Under the pieces are notes generated by a model, which saw nothing but the letters and a program-made list of their open reading frames with translations, ran no database searches and was not told where the DNA came from. A stretch of 64,000 bases of DNA from ECT2AJA-110-A sp035399845 (GTDB lineage Bacteria > Planctomycetota > Phycisphaerae > UBA1845 > UTPLA1), in NCBI GenBank assembly GCA_035399845.1, contig DAOPJV010000002.1, forward strand, positions 141,075 through 205,074, given 5' to 3'. A program made the translations under genes and the position numbers. Positions 16,974 to 28,500 of the stretch are shown here, one piece after another. The stretch's first letter is position 1. Each line of letters starts with the position of its first letter.

Positions 16974-18908
16974 TCACTCCGTCCACCGAAAGTGGTAGCT
17001 CATCCATTCGAACAGAATCAGCAGGGTTGCGGCGATGGCCAGGGCGAACCAGGGCACGACACCGAAGAGGCGATCCGTCAGTTCGAGAGCCGGCGCATCG
17101 GCCGACGCCTTCATCGGCGCCAGGCGCGTCTCCGCATCAGAGGCCAGGTTCACGGCCGTGTAGTCAAATTCGCCGTCGAGTTCCACGCGCAACGGACCGG
17201 GCCGCAGCCCGGCGTCAAAATCGAAGCCGCCATGGTCGACGGCAACTTCGGACTCCTCGACAGTCTGCGTGGCGCCGGGTCGTCCGACTTTGATCGTTGT
17301 CCGGTCCGACGACACGGGGCGGAGTGACACGATGCGCTCGCCGATCCCGTAACTCGACTTGATACAGCTCTTTCGCGACGCGGCCAGCTCAATCACGGCG
17401 TTCCGGAGAATGAGCGGAAATGCGTTGCGAAAAGGAAGGTCGGACTCCATGACGCTGAACGCGATGCACAGCGCCGTCTGCCCGGGACTGACGCGCCAGA
17501 GCATCAGCGGCGCTCCGTCGCCGGCAACGGCCAGGATTTCCATCGGCTCCAGCGGCTCGACGCGCCGGGCATGCGCCAGTTCCGCGCCGCCTAGGCTGAC
17601 ATAGCGACAGAGCGGATGATCCCGATCGACGATGGACAGGGCCGGCAGGTCGATGCTCCCCGTCTGACGCAGCGGAAACCCCTCCGGCCAGGCGTTTACG
17701 AACACGGCGGCCTCGGCGTCCATCGCGCCGTCCGGCGCCTCGCCATTGAAGATTGTGACATCGAAGCCTGATTTCGCGTCGCCCCCGAGGGAGGCGTACT
17801 CCGCCGGCGAGATCGTGACGCTCGTCTCCAGGTCGACGAGCGGTTCCATCGCAACGAGCGCCTGCTGAAAGAAATACGCCTGATCCGGCGTGGACACCAG
17901 CAGGATACTCGCAGGCTTAATCGGCGGCAGGATGGCGTACGCCACGTTGTCCGTCATCAGGGCATCGGGGCGATCGATCGTCGCCTTCAGGACGCCGCCG
18001 AGCGGTTCGTCGATGACGATCGTCTTCTCCCACACGCCCCCCGGCTCGATTGTGAACGGCTCGACGCCGCGCGTTGAGTCATCGAGTGACAGAACCAGCT
18101 GCGACTCGATGGCTTCTTCCGACGCGCTCGTAATGCGAACGAAAACGTAATGCGACAGTTCATGCGCGTGTGGTCGCGCCTCGATCGTCGTGATACCGAG
18201 GTTGTCCGACGTCGCGCCGACGCGATGGACGATGATCTCCGGCGCGTCACTCGGCGCAGCGGCCGACGTCGCCCGGGACTCGCCGGAAGGCGCCGGCACA
18301 TTCGTCCCATCCGTCACAAGGAGAATGCAGGGACGCTCCTTGTCCTCAAGCAGCTGCGTCGCAAGTTCGATGGCGGATTCGAGGTCGACGCCCCCGGGAA
18401 ACGGCGCGATTGTCATCGCCGCTTCCGCGATCCTGCCACGCTCCCGGGTCCAGGGCTGAGCGACGCGCGTCAGCCGGCCCGCTTCGATCAGGAGCCACTC
18501 ATCACTCACAGGACGACGCTCCGTCATGTCACGGATGGCGTCGATCGCAAGCTCCAGCCGACGTCGCGGCGGCGCATCGGCATTCGTCGCATCTGGTTCG
18601 AGGGCCTGCATGCTCGCGGAATTATCCAGCACAATGGCGATCGATCTCGGCTTCATTCCACCGAGCGAGAAAATCGGATTTCCCACAGCCAGCAGGAGAC
18701 ACGCCACGATCAACAGCCACAACAGGAGGGAAAGCAGGCGCTTGAGCCGCTTGAACAGCGAGCGCACCTGTGTGGGCCCCGCGAGATTGCGCCAGAACTC
18801 CAGCGAGGGGACCGTCTCCCGCGTTCGCCGCAGCTTCAGCAGGTACAGCGCGACGACAACCGGCACAACGCCGAGCAGCCACAGCGCCCAGGGCGCGAGC
18901 AGTGTCAT
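16974..18908 (-). CDS. BatA-type VWA-domain membrane protein
   Basis: A 644-residue protein with the N-terminal BatA double-helix region (M-T-L-L-A-P-W-A-L-W-L-L and L-L-S-L-L-L-W-L-L-I), then a VWA domain with the metal-site pattern D-N-S-A-S-M at about residue 95. A long beta-rich periplasmic part follows, and there is a final membrane helix near residues 617-635 (V-V-P-W-F-A-L-A-I-A). Its role is probably structural or chaperone-like with the MoxR ATPase and the DUF58 protein; Bat proteins contribute to stress tolerance in some bacteria. Its ATG overlaps the DUF58 stop by 4 bp (ATGA), and the next gene starts 3 bp after its own stop, so translation is coupled across the three genes. Confidence 0.8.
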   Translation of the reverse strand: MTLLAPWALWLLGVVPVVVALYLLKLRRTRETVPSLEFWRNLAGPTQVRSLFKRLKRLLSLLLWLLIVACLLLAVGNPIFSLGGMKPRSIAIVLDNSASMQALEPDATNADAPPRRRLELAIDAIRDMTERRPVSDEWLLIEAGRLTRVAQPWTRERGRIAEAAMTIAPFPGGVDLESAIELATQLLEDKERPCILLVTDGTNVPAPSGESRATSAAAPSDAPEIIVHRVGATSDNLGITTIEARPHAHELSHYVFVRITSASEEAIESQLVLSLDDSTRGVEPFTIEPGGVWEKTIVIDEPLGGVLKATIDRPDALMTDNVAYAILPPIKPASILLVSTPDQAYFFQQALVAMEPLVDLETSVTISPAEYASLGGDAKSGFDVTIFNGEAPDGAMDAEAAVFVNAWPEGFPLRQTGSIDLPALSIVDRDHPLCRYVSLGGAELAHARRVEPLEPMEILAVAGDGAPLMLWRVSPGQTALCIAFSVMESDLPFRNAFPLILRNAVIELAASRKSCIKSSYGIGERIVSLRPVSSDRTTIKVGRPGATQTVEESEVAVDHGGFDFDAGLRPGPLRVELDGEFDYTAVNLASDAETRLAPMKASADAPALELTDRLFGVVPWFALAIAATLLILFEWMSYHFRWTE

Positions 18909-19786
18909 GCCACGAGCCCTCCGCGTTCGAGGACGGTTCGCAGGAACGCGTCAAACGGCGTGTCGGTCCTCGCGAGGGCGTATCCAATCGCGTATTTCAT
19001 GCCGTAGCGTTTGATATCCTCTGAGAAATCCGCGAACGCCTTCTTGTACCTGCGAAGCATCGAATCGGTGATCGTCAGGTCGTCGAAGTCCTGCGTCTCG
19101 CAGTCGACAAGCCGAAGCTCCCCCCGGATGGTCGGATTGATTTCCCAGGGCGACGCCACCTGCATGACATAGATCTGATGCTTGAAGAAACGCAGCCGAT
19201 CGAGACCGGCGCGGACGCGCTCCAGGCCGTAGAAATCGCTGAGCAGCACGATGAGCCCGGGCCGCCTGACGCGGGACACAAACTCCTGAAGCGACGCCGC
19301 CGGATCCGTTACGCCGCCGGTTTTCAGATCGTCGAGAAACTCGAATACGTTGAAGATGCGGCCGCGACCGCGCAGCTGCGTCCGACCGGGTTCCAGCTTG
19401 TTCGTGAAGGGCACGATCGACGCCGAATCCATGTTCGACATGCCGATGTAGGCGAGCGCCGCCGCAATACGACGGGCGTGGTCAAACTTGTTGGGATCCC
19501 CGAAGTTCATCGAACCGCTGCGATCGAGCAGGACCCACAGATCGAGTTCCTCCTCCTGCCGAAACAGCTTGATGACGAGTTCCCCGAGGCGGGCGTAGAC
19601 CGTCCAATCGACCGTGCGGGGATCGTCGCCCGGCGAGTACTCGCGGAAGTCCCTGAACTCGATGCTGGCGCCCTTGCGCACGGACTGGTGCTGGGCCTGC
19701 TGGCGACCGAAGACGAGCCGGCGCGCGATCAGGTTCAGGTACTCGATGCGCTTGAGGAAGTCCTTATCGAAGAGCGTATCGGCCAT
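18905..19786 (-). CDS. DUF58 domain-containing protein
   Basis: A 293-residue DUF58 protein, the usual partner of MoxR ATPases. It has the signature start L-x-x-I-E-Y-L-N-L-I-A-R-R-L-V-F-G, followed by the highly conserved G-x-S-I-E-F-R-D-F-R-E-Y-x-P-G-D-D-x-R-x-V-D-W stretch at about residues 40-62. A VWA-like fold carries D-R-S-G-S-M at about residue 88. It has no membrane helices and should act in the cytoplasm, probably as an adaptor that links MoxR to the VWA membrane proteins. It sits 16 bp after moxR and overlaps the BatA-type gene by 4 bp. The family call is firm; the client proteins are not known. Confidence 0.9.
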   Translation of the reverse strand: MADTLFDKDFLKRIEYLNLIARRLVFGRQQAQHQSVRKGASIEFRDFREYSPGDDPRTVDWTVYARLGELVIKLFRQEEELDLWVLLDRSGSMNFGDPNKFDHARRIAAALAYIGMSNMDSASIVPFTNKLEPGRTQLRGRGRIFNVFEFLDDLKTGGVTDPAASLQEFVSRVRRPGLIVLLSDFYGLERVRAGLDRLRFFKHQIYVMQVASPWEINPTIRGELRLVDCETQDFDDLTITDSMLRRYKKAFADFSEDIKRYGMKYAIGYALARTDTPFDAFLRTVLERGGLVA

Positions 19787-19802
19787 TCGGCGGGGGTTCC
19801 TG

Positions 19803-20801
19803 TCAGGCGGCGGGTTCGACGATTGAATCCATCAGCTTATCCAGAACGCTGTCGGGATTGATGTTCTCGGCTTCGGCCTCAAAGTTCCGGATGATGCGAT
19901 GACGCAGGGCCGGCTTGGCGACTTCACGCACATCCTCGCAGCTCACGTTGAAGCGGCCGCCCAGCAGGGCCCGCACTTTCGCGCCGAGAATCAGCGTCTG
20001 CACGCCGCGCGGGCTGGCGCCGTAGCGGACAAAGCGCTTCGTCATGTCCGTCGCATACGGCGAATCGGGATGCGTGCCCAGGGCGATGCGCGCCGCGTAT
20101 CGCTGGACGAATTCCGCGACCAGCACCTGTCGCACGGTATGCTGCATCCTCGTGATTTCATCGCGATTCAGCGCGGGCGTGACGACGATTTCATCGTCGC
20201 CCGTCGTGCGCTGGATGATGCCAAGCAGCTCCTCTTCCCCCTGAAGGGCGACATCCACTTTGAAGAAGAAGCGATCGACCTGCGCCTCGGGCAACGGGTA
20301 GGTGCCCTCCATCTCGATGGGATTCTGCGTGGCGAGGACCCAGAAGGGCGCGGGCAGCGAGTGCGTCGTTCCGCTGACCGTCACGCTCCGTTCCTGCATC
20401 GCCTCGAGAATGGCCGACTGCGTTTTCGGCGTGGCGCGATTGACTTCGTCCGCGAGGACGAGGTGTGCGAAGATCGGTCCGGGCTCGAACTGGAAGCGGC
20501 GACCGCCGTGATCGTCCTCGTGGAAGATCGTGGTGCCCGTGATATCGGAGGGCATCAGGTCGGGCGTGAACTGAATGCGATGAAAACTGAGGTCCATCGC
20601 CTCGGAGATCGTGCGCACGAGCAGGGTCTTGCCCAGGCCGGGCACGCCTTCGAGCAGTACGTGACCACCCGCGAAGAGCGCCGTCAGCACCTGATCGACG
20701 ACGGACGAATACCCGACGATGCGCCTGCCGATCTCGGCGCAAAGCTTCTCGTATCCCTGCCGAAACAACTCGGCCGTCTGCGGACTCAGTTCCTCGCTCA
20801 T
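19803..20801 (-). CDS. MoxR-family AAA+ ATPase
   Basis: A 332-residue cytoplasmic AAA+ ATPase of the MoxR family, thought to act as a chaperone that remodels or activates protein complexes. Walker A G-V-P-G-L-G-K-T is at about residues 55-62, Walker B V-L-A-D-E-V-N-R at about 117-124, and sensor 1 A-T-Q-N-P at about 158-162. The arginine-bearing C-terminal lid S-P-R-G-V-Q-T-L follows. The length is typical. GAGAGG lies 4-5 nt before the ATG. It follows the coiled-coil protein gene by 175 bp in the same direction and leads directly into DUF58 and the two VWA genes, the standard MoxR cluster order. Confidence 0.95.
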   Translation of the reverse strand: MSEELSPQTAELFRQGYEKLCAEIGRRIVGYSSVVDQVLTALFAGGHVLLEGVPGLGKTLLVRTISEAMDLSFHRIQFTPDLMPSDITGTTIFHEDDHGGRRFQFEPGPIFAHLVLADEVNRATPKTQSAILEAMQERSVTVSGTTHSLPAPFWVLATQNPIEMEGTYPLPEAQVDRFFFKVDVALQGEEELLGIIQRTTGDDEIVVTPALNRDEITRMQHTVRQVLVAEFVQRYAARIALGTHPDSPYATDMTKRFVRYGASPRGVQTLILGAKVRALLGGRFNVSCEDVREVAKPALRHRIIRNFEAEAENINPDSVLDKLMDSIVEPAA

Positions 20802-20976
20802 ATCGCCTCTCAGGTTCGAAGACAGCGCGGGACGCGCCGCCGATTCAGTACGGCCGCCATGCAGGTCCCCCGCGTTCGCAGCTCGTGTTCACGCTGACCC
20901 GGCGCCGCCACGCGCAGTGCGACCCGTGTCAACATCCTTCCATATGCAAACGTTGATCGCCCCCGACGCGTTCGCC

Positions 20977-22539
20977 TTATTCGTCCGACGCCTCTGTCGT
21001 TTTGTCGGCGTCATCCTCCTGCGGCTGAATCGCGCGGAAGTAACGGCCCAGGTAATCGCGGCACGAAACCGGCACGGATTCCAGATCGAGGTCGGCCTCC
21101 GCTTTGCGCACCATTTCGGCGAAGATCTCCTTCTCCGACTGGCCCGATGCGGCCCGTTCGTTTGTCGATACAACGGAATAGGTCGTGCTGCGACCGGCGC
21201 GTTCGCGCGTCTGCGCGAGCGAAGGGGTCCGATCGTCGTCGCCCTTCGGCGCCTTGCCGCCCTTCGCGTCCGGTGTGGTTCCCCAGCCCGGCTTCAGACC
21301 GCCCTTGCCGCCGGGTTTTCGGCAGAAGAACTCCGACTCGCCGTTACCCTGGCATTTGGAGCAGGAGCCGTTCCTGCAGTTCTTACATTCCTTCTTATTC
21401 ATGCAGCGCTTCAGTTCGTCGAGATAGCTCTCGCACTTGCTCAGGTGATCGCACTGTTGATAGCGATCCGCGTTCTCGCGCAACTGCTTTGCGAGCTTCT
21501 CCATTTCTTCCGCCGAGCGTTCGCCATTCATGGAATTGGCGGCGTTGGCGCACTTGCTGCACGCCTCGCTGAGTTCGTGCTCGTCGCCCAGTTCCTGCGC
21601 CAGCTTCTGAAGATCCGACGCGGCCGCCTCGAATTCGGAGGCCGACCACTTCGCCTCGCCCGACTTCAGCTTCTTCGCGAGATCGCTCAGGGCTTTGGCC
21701 GCCGAGTTGTAGTCTCCGGCCTTCAGCTTCTTCGCCACGGACGCCAGTGACTTACTCGACTTCATCGAGCGGGCCGCCTTGCGCAGCGACGACTTCGGCG
21801 CGCCGGCCGCCTTGCGCTTCGCCTCCAGCTCATTCCGCATCCGGGCGATGCGCTCAAGGGCTTCCTTCTTGGACGGCTTCTGTTTCAGAAAGTCCGCAAG
21901 CTTCCGCATTTCGTCCTGGAGCCTGCGTTCCTCATCCGTCTTCGGCTCTTTGAACTCCGCCAGTTTGCGCTCGACATCCTCGTTGATGTCGTTCCACTGA
22001 TCGTCGCTGATTTCCCTGGCGACGACGGGATCCGCCTGCGTCTTCGCATTCGGAACGATGAAGAAGAACGCGACGAGGGCGATCAGCGGCAGCGGCAGCA
22101 TTCGCAGTTCCCGCGGCGCCCGCCACGGCAGGGCCGACTCGGGGCGAACGGAACCCACGCGCGCCATCGCATCGTTCAGCACGAGCTTCGCCCGCGCCTG
22201 GCGATGGTGCGACGCCAGCTGCAGCGCGCTGGCGAATCGATCCTCGCTGTCCGCAGCGCGATCCAGCGCGCGGGCAAGTCGCAGTTCATTCGTCGGCGCC
22301 ACGAAGCCGAGCAGACCGGCGGCGACGGCGAGTCCCGCCACGAGCCAGCTCGCCTGGAAAGGTGAGCCGAGAATCTCGCCACCCGCGATGTAGTTCACGA
22401 TCAACAGCAGCACGGCGGCGACGCAGCCATAGAAGGCGCCGACGGCGAACCATCGCAGCGCCGTAATCAGGTGATAACGCCGCCGCAGGCCGTGGAGAAT
22501 CGCGTCAACGGGTTCCGGCAACTTCGATGGATTTCTCAT
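20977..22539 (-). CDS. coiled-coil membrane protein with Cys-rich segment
   Basis: A 520-residue protein in the MoxR cluster. Three hydrophobic helices lie near the N-terminus (about residues 26-50, 64-82 and 148-166). They are followed by about 200 residues of Lys/Glu/Ala-rich coiled coil, as in DUF4175-type proteins often found beside MoxR genes. At about residues 370-400 a Cys cluster occurs, including C-K-N-C and C-S-K-C-Q-G-N-G, which has the C-x-x-C-x-G-x-G pattern seen in DnaJ zinc modules, so metal binding is plausible. The C-terminus is acidic and disordered. The start lies inside the end of the giant TPR gene (35-bp overlap), which suggests coupled translation. I know of no firmly assigned function. 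Confidence 0.7.
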   Translation of the reverse strand: MRNPSKLPEPVDAILHGLRRRYHLITALRWFAVGAFYGCVAAVLLLIVNYIAGGEILGSPFQASWLVAGLAVAAGLLGFVAPTNELRLARALDRAADSEDRFASALQLASHHRQARAKLVLNDAMARVGSVRPESALPWRAPRELRMLPLPLIALVAFFFIVPNAKTQADPVVAREISDDQWNDINEDVERKLAEFKEPKTDEERRLQDEMRKLADFLKQKPSKKEALERIARMRNELEAKRKAAGAPKSSLRKAARSMKSSKSLASVAKKLKAGDYNSAAKALSDLAKKLKSGEAKWSASEFEAAASDLQKLAQELGDEHELSEACSKCANAANSMNGERSAEEMEKLAKQLRENADRYQQCDHLSKCESYLDELKRCMNKKECKNCRNGSCSKCQGNGESEFFCRKPGGKGGLKPGWGTTPDAKGGKAPKGDDDRTPSLAQTRERAGRSTTYSVVSTNERAASGQSEKEIFAEMVRKAEADLDLESVPVSCRDYLGRYFRAIQPQEDDADKTTEASDE

Positions 22540-25500
22540 TCGTCAGCTCCCGCGCCTGCGCCGCGAGCCCGTGCAGCGGATCACGCCATAGCGCCTGTCG
22601 CAACAACGATTCGCCCGCCTCTGTCGCGCCCGCTCGGCAGGCGGACAGACCGGCTCGATAGTAATCTGTCACAGACTCCAGCTTGCCCGCGCCACGCTCC
22701 AATGCGCGACGGTAGTCTCGCCAGGCTCTCTCCCAGTCGCCCAACTTAAAGAAGTATAACGCCTCAGAAGCGTCGAATCGATGACTCATTGGCTCCCGCA
22801 GCCGGGCTTCGTCGATGGCGATTTGCGCCTTCTTGTAGTCCTGACCATAGGCGCGGGACGCATAAATGGCGGCCAGGGAATCCATGGGGCCCGCGTCGAA
22901 TGGGCGCCCAACCGCCCTGGACAACCAGTATTCCTCGACATCGGCCAGCAATTTCCGCGCCTCGTCCTGACGTCCGGCCAGCGTCAGCCACTGCGCCTTC
23001 CGCCAGTTCAGGTTTGCGAATTCCTCCTCGTCCCAGGCCGAGCCATAGCGATCGATACGCATCTCCATGATGCGGATTGCATCGTCATAGCAGTGATGCA
23101 TCTGATAGGCGTACTGCAGCCACTCCAGCGTAATGTCGCCGTCGGAGTTGTCGTCCCGGATCTCGGCGCCAAAGAGCTGGGCGACCGCCGATCGATCCAG
23201 TCGGCCCGCCGCGACTTTCTGCAGCACTCCGCCGCCATAGTATCTGGCGCTGATATAGCGATTCGAGTAGTTGTAGGTCACGTAGTTTGACTCGGCCAGG
23301 CTCTCATCGGTCCGCATCAGCCAGCTATCGACGCGCCAGATGGCGGACGACTCGGAGTGACATCGTTCGATCAGAGACGCCTCCAGCGAATCGGCCGTCG
23401 CCGTGTCACCACGCTTCCGCGCAACGACGAGACGAACCATATCACATTCATTCTGCAATTCCGGCGAGACCGCGTTGGCGGCGCTGACGGCGCGATCGAT
23501 GCGATCGAAGTCGCCGAGATCGAAACAGGCGTTGAGATAATCCCGGAAGCGAGCGCTCTTCACGATCGCGTCGGCGTCTCCCATTTTCTCGATCAGCGCA
23601 ACGATGTCGGCGGGGCGCCGCTTCGCGCGATACAGCGAGATCAGCGCCTCGACGGTCTTCGTCTTCTCCCAGCCCGGCCCGACGAGATCCGCCATCGCCG
23701 TCAATCGGGATTCGATCTCCGGATCGAGCAACGCCCACTCCCAGATCTCATCGGGGAGTTCATTGACGTCTGACGCCTCTTCCTCCGGATCGTCCTTCAA
23801 CTCGTCGGGCAGTCTGGACTGGCACGATCGAAGCGCCGATCGAACTTCGTTCACCGTCCTGTCGCCACCGAAGCCACCCCAGTACCAACTGTAGTCGTCG
23901 GCGTCGGGATCGATGCTCGGCAGATCGTTCGCCTCAAGGGCCGCCCAGGCGGCTGCGATCATTCTCCGCTTCCAGCCGGCGGCATCCTCCGGACGATCCG
24001 CGGCGGCGCACCACTCAGCGAACATCGGCCAGGTCTCGCGCGGAAGGCGCCATTGCGTGTCGGCGAGTTCATCGAGGAGGCGATCGAACGCCCGGATCTC
24101 GACGAACTTCTTCTGGGCGGCCTCGCGCCAGTCCGACGCGAATTCGCCTGACGACGAGGATCGTCGATTCATGTAGGCGCGGATCCGCGCCGCATTGGCG
24201 CCACTCATGAACATGGACATGTCATTGAACATGCCGTCGTCCGATTGATCCGGGTTGACGAGCGCGGCCTGTGTCTTCAGTCGCTCGACAAGACCATCGA
24301 CATCCCCGGCCTTCGCAAGAAGGTCCGCCTGGAGTCGTTCGTGTGACGCCCACAGCGGCTCGTACAGTTCGATTCCGCCGTTGTTCTGATTCCCGACAAT
24401 CTCATTCAGGTAGGAGAGCATCGAGGAGTTCATGCTCAGTACGCCGGCGGCGCCGACCTGGCCCTTGCGCATGTTCTCCAGATAGGCCTTCGCCTTTTCC
24501 TGAAGCGGCGCTGACGGCGTGGTCCGCCAAAGCGAACGACGTCGCGCGGACAGCCACTCGACGAACTCCGCGTTGACATCGACGGCCGATCGATCGGCCA
24601 GGCCCATCTGGGCCGCAAGCGCGAGTCCGCGACGCGCCTTCACATTCTCCGGATCCTCTTCGATGAAGATCAGGAACCGCCTGGCCCCTTCCTGCGCGCT
24701 ATCGTGAAGGAGCGACACGAGCGCGGCGTCCTCAGGGCGTTCGTTGGGGATGTCGATCTTCAGGATTCCGCATTCTCCAACCTCGGCGACCGCATACAAC
24801 CTCTCGAACCAGAGCGATTCAGGTGTGATCGCTTCGGTAGACGCCCAGAGGCGATCGATGGCCAGCCGGGCGGCGTCCGCGCGACGACCCACCCGAAGGT
24901 AGGCGCGATAGAGGATTGACGCCCGCGTGTCATCCAGCGGTTTGCGATCGCGCGCCCGCTCCAGGTGTGTGATGATCCCGTCGACATCATCGATCAGCGC
25001 GCTCGCCCCGAGGAGCCGCCATTGAAGCATGTCGTCTTCATCCGACACCGGGCTCTCCTCCGCGATCCCCGCCATCAGGCGCTTCGATTCGTCAGAGTTC
25101 TTCCGCATGAATTCGACGAACGCCTCCTTCATGCGATACTGCTCCGCCATCTCCGGCAGCGCTTCCTTCAGCTCGGCGAGCATCGCCATGGCGCCGTCCC
25201 AGTTTTCCAGCTGCATCTCGGCCTGCATGAGCTCTGATCGCAGGGCGTTGTCCTCCGGCAGCGACTTCCGGCGTTCGATCAGCGTATCGCGCGCCGCTTT
25301 CCAGCGATGATCGCGGATCTGCAGGCTCAGCGTCAGCTTCGCCAGGCGGGCGTCGCCCGCATCGCGCTTCAGCTCGGCGTCGTTTGCCTCAAGGATGGCG
25401 TCGATCTTTCCGGTCCGTTCCGCCATGTCGCAGAGCGTCTCGGCGATCTGCGATTCCTGCCAGCTCTCAAACTCCGGTTCCTCGCGACCGCCGTACATGC

Positions 25501-28500
25501 CCCACATGCTGTAGTAGTAATAGTCATTGCCCTCATCCGGCAGACTGCGATAGCCGCGAGAGAGGAGCTCCATCGCATCCTCGGTTCGACCGAGGCGATC
25601 GAGGAGCTCGGCGTATTGGGAGATCTGGTTGATGTCGTCGGCGAAGAGCAGCGACAGTTCCATCAGTTCGAGCGCGCGCGGTCCGGCGTCCTGTCGCCAC
25701 ATCAGGCCCGCGAGCATTGGCAGCATGGACTGCGGCGAACCGCCCTGCGACGAGATCAGATAGGCGCGTTCCGCCTTCTCGTAGTCGCCGAGCTTCACGT
25801 AAATCGATGCGAGGTGCCGCAGATCATCGTCGGGGGCGCCCCAGTAGTATCCGCCGTAGCGACCGTAGCTGCTGGTGAACGCAGGGCTGATTCCCATCAT
25901 GGCGGCGGACGCCGGGCCCTGCGGCGCCTGCGTGATGCCGGCCGCCGCGTTCCTGATCTGCTTACCCGCCAGAACGAGCTTCAGCTGGTCCATGCGATCC
26001 GGCAGACTGGTGCGCTTCAGCCGGCGGACATACTCCCACGCCTCGGCGGCGCGCGACCACTCGCCCTTGCGCTCCAGGAGTTTCGCCCAGAGCGTGTGAA
26101 TCTGCGGGTCGTACGGCGACGCCTTGCGGCGCACGTCCAGATCCGATTCCAGCGCCTCCCAGTCTCCCACGAGCGCCGACACGGCCAGGCGCGCATCCTG
26201 ATCGTCGTCGAGGGTCTTCTGAATCGCCTCCGCAGTCGTCGGATCGCTCGCCGCCACGGCCATCGCCGATCGCACATCAACTCCGTCACTGCGATTCATC
26301 TGACCGTAATAGCGCCGATAGGGATCGTTGTCGTCCTCGCCGACGGCCTCGCGCTCGAAGAGTTCGCGAACCTGGGCCAGGGCGCCCGGCGCGTCCTTCT
26401 CCGCAAATGCGAAGATGGTCAGGCGCTTCCGCGCGGGCGTATTCGTCGGATCCAGTCGAAGCGCTTCTTCGAATTCCGCCTTCGCCTTCGGATAGGCGCG
26501 GAGCTCGAGGAATCGGTTGCCGAGCGTGATATGACTGCCGGCTTCCTTGAGATTCATCCGCTCCTTCCAGACCTTCTCCGCCTCCTCGTGCTCGCCGCGC
26601 CGCCACAACAAGTGGCCGAGTCGATCTCGCAGATTCTGCGTCGGGACTTCCTCCGTCGATTGCCGCCGGCCGCTGAACAGGCCGCTGAAGATCGACGATC
26701 CTCCGCCTTCGACCTTACGTTCCAGCGCTTCAATCACTTCCCGATAGGCGGCGATGAGTTCCTCGTCCGAGGCGAATCCCTCCATCCACTGAACGCGCTC
26801 GGACATCACCTGGCGTCGCAGCGCCTTGACCTTCGCCGCCCTGTTCAGGACGGCCAGCGCGTCGTCATAACGACCGTGGCGCCGCAGCAGCGCCGCAAGC
26901 TCCTGATGGTTGCTCCAGTCATTCGGATTCTTCTTGATCCGATCGCGCAGAAACTCGACGTATCGATCGAAGAGTCCCGTCGCCTCCGCCAGTGATCCGA
27001 GGATGGATGACGGATCGCCGCCACCACCGCCGAAGGGCGTCATCATCGACTGATCGCCCTCGCCCAGTTTGGCCGCCTGTTCGAGCAGGTCGAACGCCAT
27101 ATTCGTGTCATCATCAAGGACGGCAATCACGGCGCGGAACTGCAGCAGCAGCGGCGAGTCCACGTCCTGCGCCGCCAGCGTCTGATCCAGCAGTGTCTTC
27201 GCTTCCTCGACGCGGCCCCGAATCACGCAGATGGCGGCGTAGGCGACGTTCGTCAGGTCCACTTTCTCGTCGCGAATCCTGTTGTATTCCTCGAACGCCT
27301 TGTCCGGCTGGTTCATCTTCCAGTAGATGTCGCCGAGCCTGCACGTCATCATGTTTCGCGCCGACATCAGCTGGATCATGCCCGCGTACTGCGGCGGCAT
27401 GCCCGGCGGAACCTGCGGCTTCGGCTGGTTGTCGATGAACTCCCGCGCCATCGACACGGCCTTCTCGTATTCGCGACGCTCGATCGCGCGATCGATCAGA
27501 CGCATCGCCAGCGCCTGATCCGACATTGACTTGTCAATCAGCTTTTCCAGCACCCTGTCGGCCAGGTCGGGTCGGCCCATCGTCTTGTGCAGCATGAGCA
27601 GTCGCTTGGCCGCCAGGGGATCGTCCGGGCTGGACGCGTATTCCGCCTCCAGCCGATCCCGGATTTCCTTCGCCAGCGCCGGCCGCATCACGAACAGCGC
27701 CGAGAAGGGCTGGAAGTGGTTTTGATCATCGTCGTTGTACATGCCGTACATCGACATCATGCCGCCGTACTGCGTCGATTGACGCATCTGTTCGGAAACG
27801 GCGCTGACGATGCGATCCGCCGCCCCTTTGACGTCGCCCTTGATCAACAGGGATCGCGCAATCATCGCGTCACCCGTCTCGCCCGCGCCGCCCCAGCCGC
27901 CGCCGCCACTTTTGCTGCGCTTGGCGGCTTCGAACTTTTCGAGGGCCGCCTCATGTCGACCGTAGTAGTGCAGCAGAATGCCGACGCGCTCGTAGCTCGA
28001 CGGATCCCGCGGGTTCGCCAGCTCGCCGAGCGCTTCGAGGGCTTCGTCCCGGCGACCTGCGGCGAGCAGCGCCTCGACGAGCCGATAGCGCGGCGTGCGC
28101 TTCGCGTCGTCGTCCTTCGCCCGATCGATCTGCTGCCGCAGGGCCTCGATCAGCTTCTCGGGCTCATTCCGAATCGTGTGGATCTCGACCAGGAGTTCAT
28201 GAAGCCCCTCCATGTGCGGACTCTTCTCCGCGATCTCCTCCAGGAGCTTCAGCGCTTCGTCGATCTCCAGCGAGTAGTAGAGCGCCCTGGCGAGACGCAT
28301 CTTGTTGCGGGCGTTGTCCGGGCTCGCCGCGAGCGTCGCTCGCAGCGATTCGATCGTGTCGGTCGACTCGGCGACGGCCGTCGGCGGCTGGAGCTGCTCC
28401 AGGCGACGTCGCACCTGCGCCAGCCTGCCGACATCGGCGAGACCGCGACGCAGGAGACGCTGGTAGACTTCGATCGCAACGGGCGCCCGATCATTCGCCT